Source: Planctomycetota bacterium
GTDB taxonomy: Bacteria > Planctomycetota > Phycisphaerae > Phycisphaerales > UBA1924
DNA: 6,492 nucleotides
Assembly (NCBI GenBank): GCA_023412695.1
Contig: JAEYNG010000181.1
Location: 1 to 6,492 of the forward strand
Direction: 5' to 3'
In this document: positions 1-5,938 of the stretch, piece by piece
How the letters are laid out: every line of letters begins with the position of its first letter
Numbering within the stretch: the stretch's first letter is position 1
The notes under the pieces: generated by a model
What the model was told of the DNA's origin: nothing
The model's input: only the letters and a program-made list of their open reading frames with translations
Database searches by the model: none
Made by a program: the position numbers and the translations under genes

Positions 1-278
1 CGGCCACCAGCCAGTTCTTCATCAACGTCAAGGACAACCCCGATCTCGACAAGGGCGGTCCGCGCTACGGTGGCGCCGCCTACGCCGTCTTCGGACGCGT
101 TGTCTCCGGGATGGATGTCGTTGACAAGATCCGCGACATGCCCACCGGGACGAAGAAGTTCAAGAACGGGCAGATGATGCAGGATGTCCCGCAGAAGAAC
201 GTCGTCATCCAAAGCGTCACGCGCATGACGGCTGATGAAGTCAAGAACGTCAAGACCGATTCGGCCGAGAAGCGCTGA
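1..278 (+). CDS. Peptidyl-prolyl cis-trans isomerase, cyclophilin type (C-terminal part)
   Basis: The reading frame is open from base 3 and ends at TGA 276-278, giving 91 visible residues; the N-terminal half lies outside the window. The segment begins with the cyclophilin core motif SQFFIN (bases 9-26) and continues with YAVFGRVVSGMDVVDKI, the characteristic late-domain strand and helix of cyclophilins. Cyclophilins catalyse cis/trans isomerisation of Xaa-Pro bonds during protein folding. The stretch DNPDLDKGGPRYGG between the two motifs is the loop form common in bacterial cyclophilins. After the core there is a polar, lysine-rich tail of about 40 residues ending in SAEKR. Whether the protein is exported cannot be judged, because any signal peptide would be upstream. 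A strong terminator follows 27 nt after the stop, so this is the last gene of its transcript. The family call is secure; choosing between ppiA-like and ppiB-like is not possible. Confidence 0.93.
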   Translation, partial: ATSQFFINVKDNPDLDKGGPRYGGAAYAVFGRVVSGMDVVDKIRDMPTGTKKFKNGQMMQDVPQKNVVIQSVTRMTADEVKNVKTDSAEKR

Positions 279-305
279 ACCGGAGTTCGAGAAGTGCCAG
301 ACGTC

Positions 306-336
306 AAGAGGCCCGGGCGATTGCCCGGGCCTTTTT
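306..336 (+). terminator. Intrinsic (Rho-independent) terminator after the cyclophilin gene
   Basis: A perfect 10-bp GC-rich stem pairs AGGCCCGGGC (309-318) with GCCCGGGCCT (323-332) around the tetraloop GATT. Five T residues follow at 332-336. The stem can extend by a G-T and two A-T pairs to 306-335. It lies between two convergent genes, 12 nt past the stop codon of the minus-strand gene. The U-tract favours termination of plus-strand transcripts. In the minus direction the hairpin is the same but lacks a clean U-run, so it may only partly stop transcription from that side. Confidence 0.9.
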
Positions 337-348
337 CGTTGGGCGGGC

Positions 349-1506
349 TTACTTCCCAACGCCGATGAACGGCAGCACGATCGAGATCGCGATCAAAATG
401 ATGATGATCCACTCGAGCAGGTCGGCCCGCATGCCGGCCTGGTAGTCGCTCATCTTCTCGTAGATACTCTCGAGCGTCCGCAGCTTGCGGCCGATGGTCT
501 CGTCGCGCTCGGGCAGGTGGAAACGCGTCGCGGCGAGGCGGTACAAGCGGGCGAGGTACTGGTCGCCGATCAGCTTCAGCGCGTTGTTCACGTTCTCAAA
601 CAGCAGCGCGCTGTCCACCTGCAGCCGGCCGATCCGCGCAAGGTCCTTCACCGGCGGCGGCAGGATGCGCCACCGGCGGCGTCCCTCCTGGCGCGAAAGT
701 GCGATGTACGACTCCTCGAGCTGGGCGTCGAGCCGGTCGTCGAGGAACCTCAGCTCGAGCAGCTCAACGTTTGCGAACTCGAGCACCGTGAGCGCGTCCT
801 CGACGTCTGTATCGAGCACAATCGCCGCGTTCCAATCGACCAGCACCGCGTCGGCGGGTGAGTACACCAGCCGGCAGCCCAGCGCGTCGGCCGTTTCCTC
901 TGCTGCGAGAGCCGACCGCTCCGCCCTGAGCACCCGGGCGACGAACCCGGGGTGCTGGCTGAGCAATGCCGACGGCGGTATGCCGCCGTCCAGCGTCCCG
1001 ATCTGCAAGACGACATAGTCCTCGACCCGGTCGTCGATCTTGGCCGACCGGACTGCGGGGAGGATCGCGTTGACCAGCAGTTCGACCTGCCGCCGGGCCT
1101 CGGTCACCAGGTCCGCGTTCCCAAAGACGGCCGTCGAAAGCTCAAGCAGCCGCTCGACCGGGCCCTCGAGCTCGATCCTGAACCGAACGGAGACCGCCCC
1201 GAAATCAAAGATCACCAGCTCCACCGTCGGGGTGGTGGTGAACGGCCCGAGCGTCAGCGGCGGGGCGGCCCGGGCGATCCGCAGCGGCGGGGGGGTATAG
1301 GTGAAGTAGGGCGGGGCCTTGCGGGAGTGCCGGACGGCCACGCGTTCCTTCGCGCCCGAGATCAATCGCTCTGCGACGTCCAGGTCAATCGCCGCCGCGA
1401 CATCGAACGCCGCAAGGAGGATGCACTGCCCGCCGCCGCGGGCGATGGTCAGCTTCTCCAAGGGGGCCGCGGGCAGGGAAATGGGAGGTGCGTCCGCGGT
1501 GCTCAT
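349..1506 (-). CDS. RMD1/YagE-like (DUF155, COG1723) protein with C-terminal membrane anchor
   Basis: This is a 385-residue protein. The soluble part is a mixed alpha/beta region. Residues 226-260 (NAAIVLDTDVEDALTVLEFA followed by NVELLELRFLDDRLD) and the charged helices that follow resemble the conserved core of RMD1/DUF155 proteins. A single strongly hydrophobic segment at about 365-383 (starting LEWIIIILIAISIVL) sits at the extreme C-terminus. That predicts a tail anchor with the bulk of the protein in the cytoplasm, the arrangement I recall for this family. Fungal members are linked to sporulation and mitochondrial function; the bacterial role is unknown. The frame is open back to 1665, but the ATG at 1506 was chosen because AGGAG (1517-1513 on the minus strand) lies 6 nt upstream, and because a longer form would run over the divergent gene's start. 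There is no signal peptide. The family call rests on remembered sequence style; an unrelated membrane-anchored hypothetical protein remains possible. Confidence 0.65.
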   Translation of the reverse strand: MSTADAPPISLPAAPLEKLTIARGGGQCILLAAFDVAAAIDLDVAERLISGAKERVAVRHSRKAPPYFTYTPPPLRIARAAPPLTLGPFTTTPTVELVIFDFGAVSVRFRIELEGPVERLLELSTAVFGNADLVTEARRQVELLVNAILPAVRSAKIDDRVEDYVVLQIGTLDGGIPPSALLSQHPGFVARVLRAERSALAAEETADALGCRLVYSPADAVLVDWNAAIVLDTDVEDALTVLEFANVELLELRFLDDRLDAQLEESYIALSRQEGRRRWRILPPPVKDLARIGRLQVDSALLFENVNNALKLIGDQYLARLYRLAATRFHLPERDETIGRKLRTLESIYEKMSDYQAGMRADLLEWIIIILIAISIVLPFIGVGK

Positions 1507-1618
1507 GCGATGCTCCTGCACGGTCCGGCCCGAGACTATACTCGCGCCCGGATAGACGGCCCGCGGCCTGTTCAAGGAGGTATCGAGCCGCGACCGCAGC
1601 GCCAGTCGGCGCACCCGT
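1507..1618. promoter_or_regulatory. Divergent promoter region between the RMD1-like gene and the ligase/peptidase operon
   Basis: This 112-nt gap separates two divergently transcribed genes and must supply at least one promoter to each. A TATA core at 1537-1540 gives a -10-like TATACT on the plus strand (1537-1542) and an overlapping -10-like TATAGT on the minus strand (1540-1535). Each matches five of six sigma-70 consensus bases. No convincing -35 box is present at 16-18 nt on either side. The minus-strand element would place a start about 20 nt before the RMD1-like ATG, leaving room for its AGGAG ribosome-binding site. The plus-strand element would give a leader of about 70 nt. Promoter consensus in the presumed host lineage is poorly known, so this is a weak assignment. 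Confidence 0.35.
1574..1581 (+). promoter_or_regulatory. Strong Shine-Dalgarno-like sequence displaced from the operon's first start codon
   Basis: AAGGAGGT at 1574-1581 is a full anti-Shine-Dalgarno match, but it ends 37 nt before the ATG at 1619, far beyond normal spacing. No ATG, GTG or TTG lies 4-12 nt after it in any frame. A small hairpin, GCGCC-AGTC-GGCGC (1599-1612), sits between it and the ATG and would shorten the effective distance to about 23 nt. It may be a standby ribosome site, a leader regulatory element or coincidence. Confidence 0.4.
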
Positions 1619-2458
1619 ATGAAGCAGCGTCTTGAGCTCGACATCCTGCCGCAGCCGGACGACACGACATGCGGGCCGACGTGCCTCCAGGCGATCTATC
1701 GGTTCTATGAAGACGAGGTCCCGCTCGAGCGCGTGATCGCGGAGGTGGAGCGGCTCGAGCACGGCGGGACCTACGCGCCCTACCTCGCCCGGCACGCGAT
1801 CAGCCGCGGGTATCAGGCGAAGCTCTACACATGGAACGTTGAGGTGTTCGACCCGACGTGGTTCATGCTCTCGCAGGAGGGCATGGCGGCGAGACTCGGC
1901 GAGCGCGAGAAGCTGAAGTCGGGCACCGCGGCCGGCCGGGCGCACCGGGCGTACCTGGAGTTTCTCCGCGCCGGCGGCGAAGTCGAGTTCGAGGACCTCA
2001 CGCCGAAGCTTATCCGCAAGTACCTCAACCGCGGTGCGCCGATCCTGACGGGGCTCTCCTCCACATACCTCTACAAGGCGATGCGGGAGCACGGGATGCA
2101 GATGGACGACGATGATGTCCGCGGCGATCCGCAGGGGCACTTTGTCGTGCTGTGCGGCTATGACAAGGAGGACCGCACCGTCCTCGTCGCCGACCCGATG
2201 CACCCGAACCCGGCCTTTCAGGGGCTGCAGTATGTAGTCGACATCGACCGCTTGGTGAACGCGATCCTGCTCGGGATCCTCACGCACGACGCTGACATGG
2301 TGGTCATCGAGCCGCGCGAAGACGACGGCGAGCACGGCGATGACCCGGCTGGGGAGAAGAAGCCGCCGCTGACGAACGGCAAGAAGTCCAAGTCCCGCGG
2401 CGAGAACGCGGGCAAGGGTGGCACCGGCAAGGACGGGGAGGGCTTGTGGCGATCCTGA
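1619..2458 (+). CDS. C39-like papain-fold cysteine peptidase (stand-alone), first gene of the amidoligase operon
   Basis: This 279-residue protein begins directly with a C39-like domain. Residues 12-22 (QPDDTTCGPTC) carry the oxyanion-hole Gln12 and nucleophile Cys18. GHFVVLCGYD (173-182) supplies His174, and VADPM (190-194) supplies Asp192. The catalytic set of a papain-like peptidase is therefore complete. Related peptidases near RLAN/RimK-type ligases are usually fused to a GNAT acetyltransferase; here no such domain precedes it. There is no signal peptide or membrane segment, so it should be cytoplasmic, unlike C39 domains of bacteriocin exporters. Residues about 232-279 form a low-complexity tail rich in Lys, Gly, Glu and Asp. 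The ATG at 1619 is the only ATG, GTG or TTG in frame after the TAG at 1553, and it leaves a typical family N-terminus, but it lacks a well-spaced ribosome site. The gene overlaps the next by 13 nt. A role in trimming or removing a peptide made by the neighbouring ligases is inferred. Confidence 0.85.
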   Translation: MKQRLELDILPQPDDTTCGPTCLQAIYRFYEDEVPLERVIAEVERLEHGGTYAPYLARHAISRGYQAKLYTWNVEVFDPTWFMLSQEGMAARLGEREKLKSGTAAGRAHRAYLEFLRAGGEVEFEDLTPKLIRKYLNRGAPILTGLSSTYLYKAMREHGMQMDDDDVRGDPQGHFVVLCGYDKEDRTVLVADPMHPNPAFQGLQYVVDIDRLVNAILLGILTHDADMVVIEPREDDGEHGDDPAGEKKPPLTNGKKSKSRGENAGKGGTGKDGEGLWRS

Positions 2459-3915
2459 TCGTCGTGAACAACCCGGACAAGTGGCCTCTGCATGTCCCGG
2501 GCGTCGAGGTCGTCGCCGCGCGGACGTACGTGTCTGACACGCGTTACAGCGAGATGCGCGGGGTAAAGGTCTTCAACCTCTGTAAGTCGTACCGCTACCA
2601 GTCGGTCGGCTACTACGTTTCTCTGCTCGCCGAGGCCCGCGGCCACCGGCCATTGCCATCGATCACGACAATTCAAGATTTGAAATCGCCGACGATGGTG
2701 CGGCTCGCGGATGACGACCTGGAGGAAGTGATCCACGACGCCCTCGGCCATCTCGGCGCCGAGGAGTTCACGCTCTCTATCTACTTCGGGCGAAACGTCG
2801 CGAAGCGGTACGACAGGCTGGCGAAGCGTCTGTTTAACCTTTTCCCGGCGCCATTGCTCCGCGCCCAGTTCTCGCGCGAGAAGGAATGGACGCTGCACAG
2901 CATCGCGCCGATCCCCGTCGGCGATGTGCCGCAGGAGCACCGCGCGTTCCTGCTCGATGTCGCGCAGGAGTACTTCGCCGGCAAGCGACGCGTCGCCGGA
3001 CCGAAGAACCTCTCTCGTTACGACCTTGCGATTCTCTACAATCCCGAAGAGCAGGCCAAGCCCTCGAATAACAACGCGATCGAAAAGTTCACACGCGCGG
3101 CGAAGGAACTGGGGATCGACGCGGAGGTCATCAGCCGCGACGACTACGCCCGCCTCGCCGAGTTCGACGGGCTTTTCATCCGCGAGACGACGAAGGTCAA
3201 TCACTACACGTACCGGTTCTCTCGCCGCGCCGCGGCGGAGGGGCTGGTGGTCATCGATGATCCCGAGTCGATCGTGCGGTGCTCGAACAAGGTGTTCCTT
3301 GCAGAGATGCTTGAACGGCACGAGATCGGTCACCCGCGTACGTTCATCGCCCACAAGGACAATATTGAGGATATCCCGCTCTACGTCGGGTTCCCGTGCG
3401 TGCTGAAACAGCCCGATTCGGCGTTCAGCCAGGGCGTCATCAAGGCGACGGACCCGGCGATGCTCGAGCAGCAGGCCCGCGGCCTGCTCGAGGGCTCCGA
3501 CCTCGTCATCGCCCAGGAGTTCGTGCCATCGGAGTTTGACTGGCGCGTCGGCGTGCTCGACGGCAAGGCGCTGTTCGTCTGCAAGTACCACATGGCCAAG
3601 GGCCACTGGCAGATCGTCTCCACTTCCCGCTCCGGCGAGCGAGAGTTCGGCAAAGTCGAGGCGATCCCCGAGGCTGAATGGCCAAAGCGCGTCGTGTCCG
3701 CGGCGGTCCGTGCCGCGAGCCACATCGGCGATGGGCTTTATGGCGTCGATGTCAAGCAGGTGGACGGCAAGGTCTATGTGATCGAGGTAAACGACAACCC
3801 CAACGTCGACTCCGGGTACGAGGACCGTCTGCTCGGCAAGGAGTTGTACCTGAAGATCATGCAGGTGTTCCTCGACCGGATGCGTGCCCGGCGCGAGGGG
3901 ACTGTCAAGCTGTGA
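2446..3915 (+). CDS. RimK-like ATP-grasp ligase with N-terminal RLAN domain
   Basis: This 489-residue protein is predicted to form amide bonds by way of an acyl-phosphate, using ATP. Residues 1 to about 150 match the style of the RLAN (RimK-like ATP-grasp N-terminal) domain. A pre-ATP-grasp region at about 190-275 includes the conserved FIRETT (244-249). The ATP-grasp fold follows: Lys321 and the small-residue loop SAFSQG (325-330) for phosphates, IAQEF (355-359) as the hinge, DWR (365-367), and the metal-binding residues Asp435, Glu447 and Asn449 in GVDVKQVDGKVYVIEVND. All catalytic landmarks look intact. RimK itself adds glutamates to ribosomal protein S6, but RLAN-bearing relatives are a separate branch whose substrate is not established. 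The GTG start at 2446 is supported by GGGGAGGG (2435-2442) and sits inside the end of the peptidase gene, implying coupled translation. The protein is cytoplasmic, with no membrane segments. Confidence 0.9.
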   Translation: MAILIVVNNPDKWPLHVPGVEVVAARTYVSDTRYSEMRGVKVFNLCKSYRYQSVGYYVSLLAEARGHRPLPSITTIQDLKSPTMVRLADDDLEEVIHDALGHLGAEEFTLSIYFGRNVAKRYDRLAKRLFNLFPAPLLRAQFSREKEWTLHSIAPIPVGDVPQEHRAFLLDVAQEYFAGKRRVAGPKNLSRYDLAILYNPEEQAKPSNNNAIEKFTRAAKELGIDAEVISRDDYARLAEFDGLFIRETTKVNHYTYRFSRRAAAEGLVVIDDPESIVRCSNKVFLAEMLERHEIGHPRTFIAHKDNIEDIPLYVGFPCVLKQPDSAFSQGVIKATDPAMLEQQARGLLEGSDLVIAQEFVPSEFDWRVGVLDGKALFVCKYHMAKGHWQIVSTSRSGEREFGKVEAIPEAEWPKRVVSAAVRAASHIGDGLYGVDVKQVDGKVYVIEVNDNPNVDSGYEDRLLGKELYLKIMQVFLDRMRARREGTVKL

Positions 3916-3929
3916 CACCGGTTTGCCGC

Positions 3930-3935
3930 AAGGAG
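3930..3935 (+). promoter_or_regulatory. Ribosome-binding site that fixes the GCS2-family start at GTG 3944
   Basis: AAGGAG at 3930-3935 ends 8 nt before the GTG at 3944. The reading frame is open further upstream, to a GTG at 3884 inside the preceding gene. The extra 20 residues would lack family character, whereas starting at 3944 places the conserved GVELEY motif at residues 10-15, as in the family. The shorter start is therefore preferred. Confidence 0.75.
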
Positions 3936-3943
3936 CCTTCGAG

Positions 3944-5197
3944 GTGCCGCTCCATCTCTTCAACGCCTTCGGGGTCGAGCTCGAGTACATGCTCGTGGAC
4001 GCGGCGACACTTGATATTGCGCCGGTTGCGGACCGGGTGATCAAGGCCCGCGCGGGCGAGATCGCCAGCGAGATCGAGGCCGGACACGGCATTTCGTGGT
4101 CCAACGAGCTGGTGTCCCACGTGATCGAACTGAAGACGACCGACCCCGCGGCGGACCTTGGCCGGGTGGCGCAGCAGTTCGCCGCGAGCATCGACGACAT
4201 CAACACCATCGGCGCCTCGCTCGAAGGCCGCGCTATCCGCGTGATGCCCGGCGCGATGCACCCGTGGATCGACCCGTCACGCGAAACCGTGCTTTGGCCG
4301 CACGAGTACGGCGACGTGTACGCCAACTTCCATAGGCTGTTCAACTGCCATCGACACGGCTGGGCGAATCTCCAGTCGGTCCACCTGAACCTGCCGTTCG
4401 ATGGCGACGAGGAGTTCGGCCGCCTGCACGCCGCGGTGCGGCTGGTGCTGCCCCTGCTCCCCGCGCTGTGCGCGGCAAGCCCGGTGATGGACAGCCGGCT
4501 CACCGGCACCGCGTGCAACCGGCTGCAGGTGTACCGTGCGAATCAGGCCGCGGTGCCGTCGCTGTCCGGCCGTGTGATCCCCGAACCGGTCTTCACCCGT
4601 GCAGACTACACGCGCGTGATCATGGAGCCCATCGCCCGCGATGTCGCGCGGCTCGACCCCAGCGGCGTCATGAAGCCCGACTGGATGAACTCACGCGGCG
4701 CGATCGCACGGTTCGATCGGGGTTCGATCGAGATCCGTGTGATGGATGTGCAGGAGTGTCCCGCGGCGGACCTCGCAATCGTGCAGGGCGTGATCGGCGT
4801 GTTGCGCTGGTTGCTAGACGAGCAGCCCTGCCCGCTCCCGCAACAGCAGCAATGGCCGGTCGAGCCGCTCGTCTCTGTGCTCGATGCCACGATCGATCGT
4901 GCCGGCCGCGCGGTGATCGACAACGCGGATTACCTGCGGACATTCGGATACGCCGTCGCGCCGCGTTGTTCGGCGCGAGATCTCTGGGCGCACCTGTTTG
5001 ATCAGGCGGCCGTCCCGTTCCGCACCGATCCGGCGCTCCGTCCGCTCAACGCCATCCTGAACCGCGGCACGCTCTCCGAGCGGATCGCCGCCTCGCTCGG
5101 TGTGCAGCCGAGGATGATCCCCCGCGAAGAGCTTGCGCCCGTGTACGCCACGCTGTGCGACTGCCTGAAGCACAAGAGGATGTTCGGTGAAGCGTGA
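3944..5197 (+). CDS. Carboxylate-amine ligase, glutamate-cysteine ligase family 2 (GCS2, COG2170-like)
   Basis: This 417-residue protein has a glutamine-synthetase-like ligase fold that joins an amino acid carboxylate to an amine using ATP. GVELEYMLVD (10-19) provides the metal-binding Glu12 and Glu14. HVIELKT (59-65) adds Glu62. LQSVHLNLPF (143-152) carries His147 and Asn149. NSRGAIARFDRG (249-260), then SIEIRVMDVQECPAADLAI (261-279), holds the nucleotide-site basic residues and the second metal-binding stretch, including Glu263 and Arg265. Length and motif order fit the family. Members have been shown to make gamma-glutamylcysteine or other dipeptides; which amino acids are joined here cannot be read from sequence. 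The gene begins 28 nt after the ATP-grasp gene and overlaps the next by 11 nt, so it probably acts in the same pathway, either making the building block or a further bond. A conventional glutathione pathway is less likely, because the ATP-grasp partner is RimK/RLAN-like and not GshB-like. Confidence 0.88.
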   Translation: MPLHLFNAFGVELEYMLVDAATLDIAPVADRVIKARAGEIASEIEAGHGISWSNELVSHVIELKTTDPAADLGRVAQQFAASIDDINTIGASLEGRAIRVMPGAMHPWIDPSRETVLWPHEYGDVYANFHRLFNCHRHGWANLQSVHLNLPFDGDEEFGRLHAAVRLVLPLLPALCAASPVMDSRLTGTACNRLQVYRANQAAVPSLSGRVIPEPVFTRADYTRVIMEPIARDVARLDPSGVMKPDWMNSRGAIARFDRGSIEIRVMDVQECPAADLAIVQGVIGVLRWLLDEQPCPLPQQQQWPVEPLVSVLDATIDRAGRAVIDNADYLRTFGYAVAPRCSARDLWAHLFDQAAVPFRTDPALRPLNAILNRGTLSERIAASLGVQPRMIPREELAPVYATLCDCLKHKRMFGEA

Positions 5198-5921
5198 GCG
5201 ACCGATGGTCGTCGTGACGTGCGAGCACGGCGGCAATCGTGTCCCGCCCAATCTTGCACGCGCGTTTGCACGCTGGCGCGGCATGCTCCAGACCCATCGC
5301 GGCTGGGACCCCGGAGCGCTCGAGCTCGCGGAGCAACTCGCCGCAAACCTTGGCGCCCCGCTCCACGCATCAATGGTCTCGAGGCTCGTAGTAGACCTGA
5401 ACCGGTCCGAGTCGCACCCGCGGGTATTCTCCGAGATCACTCGCTCGCTGCCGGCTGAAATCCGTCAGGAACTCCTCGAGACCCACTATCGCCCGTTCCG
5501 CAATGAGGTGGAGCAGTCGATCGCCCGGGCCACCCGTCGAAACCGCCGCGTGCTGCATGTTTCCGTCCACAGCTTTACGCCCGTGCTCGCGGGCAGGCGG
5601 CGGAACGCCGACATCGGGCTGCTCTACGACCCGTCCCTTCCATGGGAGCGCGAGCTTGTCCAGGCGTGGCGGCGCGAAATGCTCGCGGCCGGCTCGGGTC
5701 TGCGGGTGCGGCTGAACTATCCCTACAAGGGCACGTCCGACGGGCACACCACCCGCCTCAGAACCCGCTTTCCTGCAGGGGTTTACGCGGGAATCGAGCT
5801 GGAGGTGAACCAGTCGATCGTCCGCGCAGGCGGGCGGCGGTGGACCGCGACGCGGGCCGAGATCGTCCGGTCGCTCGCCGCGGTGATGGCCAAAACCGGC
5901 CTGCGCCAAGCGGAATTTTGA
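5187..5921 (+). CDS. N-formylglutamate amidohydrolase-family hydrolase
   Basis: This 244-residue protein belongs to the FGA family, metal-dependent amidohydrolases of the aspartoacylase/carboxypeptidase-like fold. TCEHGGNRVP (11-20) has Glu13 and His14 at the expected metal site. HRGWDPGA (37-44), RLVVDLNRSE (66-75), HYRPFRNEV (100-108) and VLHVSVHSFTP (122-132, with His128) follow in family order. GIELEVNQ (202-209) supplies the late acidic residue (Glu204) typical of a general base. The classical enzyme removes formate from N-formylglutamate in histidine breakdown. No hut genes are nearby, and the gene is the last of the ligase operon, so cleavage of an acyl-amino acid or peptide bond related to the ligase product is the more likely job (inference). 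The GTG start at 5187 is chosen because AGAGGA (5175-5180) lies 6 nt upstream and overlaps the previous gene; an in-frame ATG at 5205 is the alternative and would lose six residues. Confidence 0.88.
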   Translation: MKRERPMVVVTCEHGGNRVPPNLARAFARWRGMLQTHRGWDPGALELAEQLAANLGAPLHASMVSRLVVDLNRSESHPRVFSEITRSLPAEIRQELLETHYRPFRNEVEQSIARATRRNRRVLHVSVHSFTPVLAGRRRNADIGLLYDPSLPWERELVQAWRREMLAAGSGLRVRLNYPYKGTSDGHTTRLRTRFPAGVYAGIELEVNQSIVRAGGRRWTATRAEIVRSLAAVMAKTGLRQAEF

Positions 5922-5936
5922 TCTTGGCGATCAAAA
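5916..5936 (+). repeat. Inverted repeat spanning the end of the hydrolase gene
   Basis: TTTTGATC (5916-5923) and GATCAAAA (5929-5936) form a perfect 8-bp stem with the 5-nt loop TTGGC. The stem includes the TGA stop codon at 5919-5921. It is AT-rich and lacks a downstream U-tract on either strand, so it is not a canonical terminator. It may act as a 3'-end structure together with the larger hairpin that follows 2 nt later. Confidence 0.55.
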
Positions 5937-5938
5937 AG

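Noticed and set aside
1507..1665. Longer N-terminus for the RMD1-like protein, starting at 1665
   Set aside because: The extension of 53 residues is Arg-rich and featureless, overlaps the divergent gene's start, and the ATG at 1506 has a properly spaced AGGAG.
1385..2335. A 316-codon minus-strand frame across the divergent promoter and the peptidase gene
   Set aside because: It overlaps both the RMD1-like N-terminus and the peptidase coding sequence, with no domain or ribosome site support.
1619..2458. Bacteriocin leader-processing C39 peptidase of an exporter
   Set aside because: There are no ABC or membrane domains in the protein and no exporter or precursor peptide in the window. The neighbours are amidoligases.
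3884..3943. Upstream GTG start for the GCS2-family gene
   Set aside because: It lies inside the ATP-grasp gene without a good ribosome site and adds 20 residues without family resemblance. GTG 3944 has AAGGAG 8 nt upstream.
2218..4518. A 766-codon open frame on the minus strand opposite the ATP-grasp and GCS2 genes
   Set aside because: It is antisense to two genes with clear family motifs, has no recognisable domain and is rich in Arg, Ala and Val as expected from GC-biased mirror frames. It is a shadow frame.
5187..5921. Histidine utilisation (hutG) assignment
   Set aside because: No hutH, hutU or hutI gene is present, and the gene is embedded in a ligase/peptidase operon.
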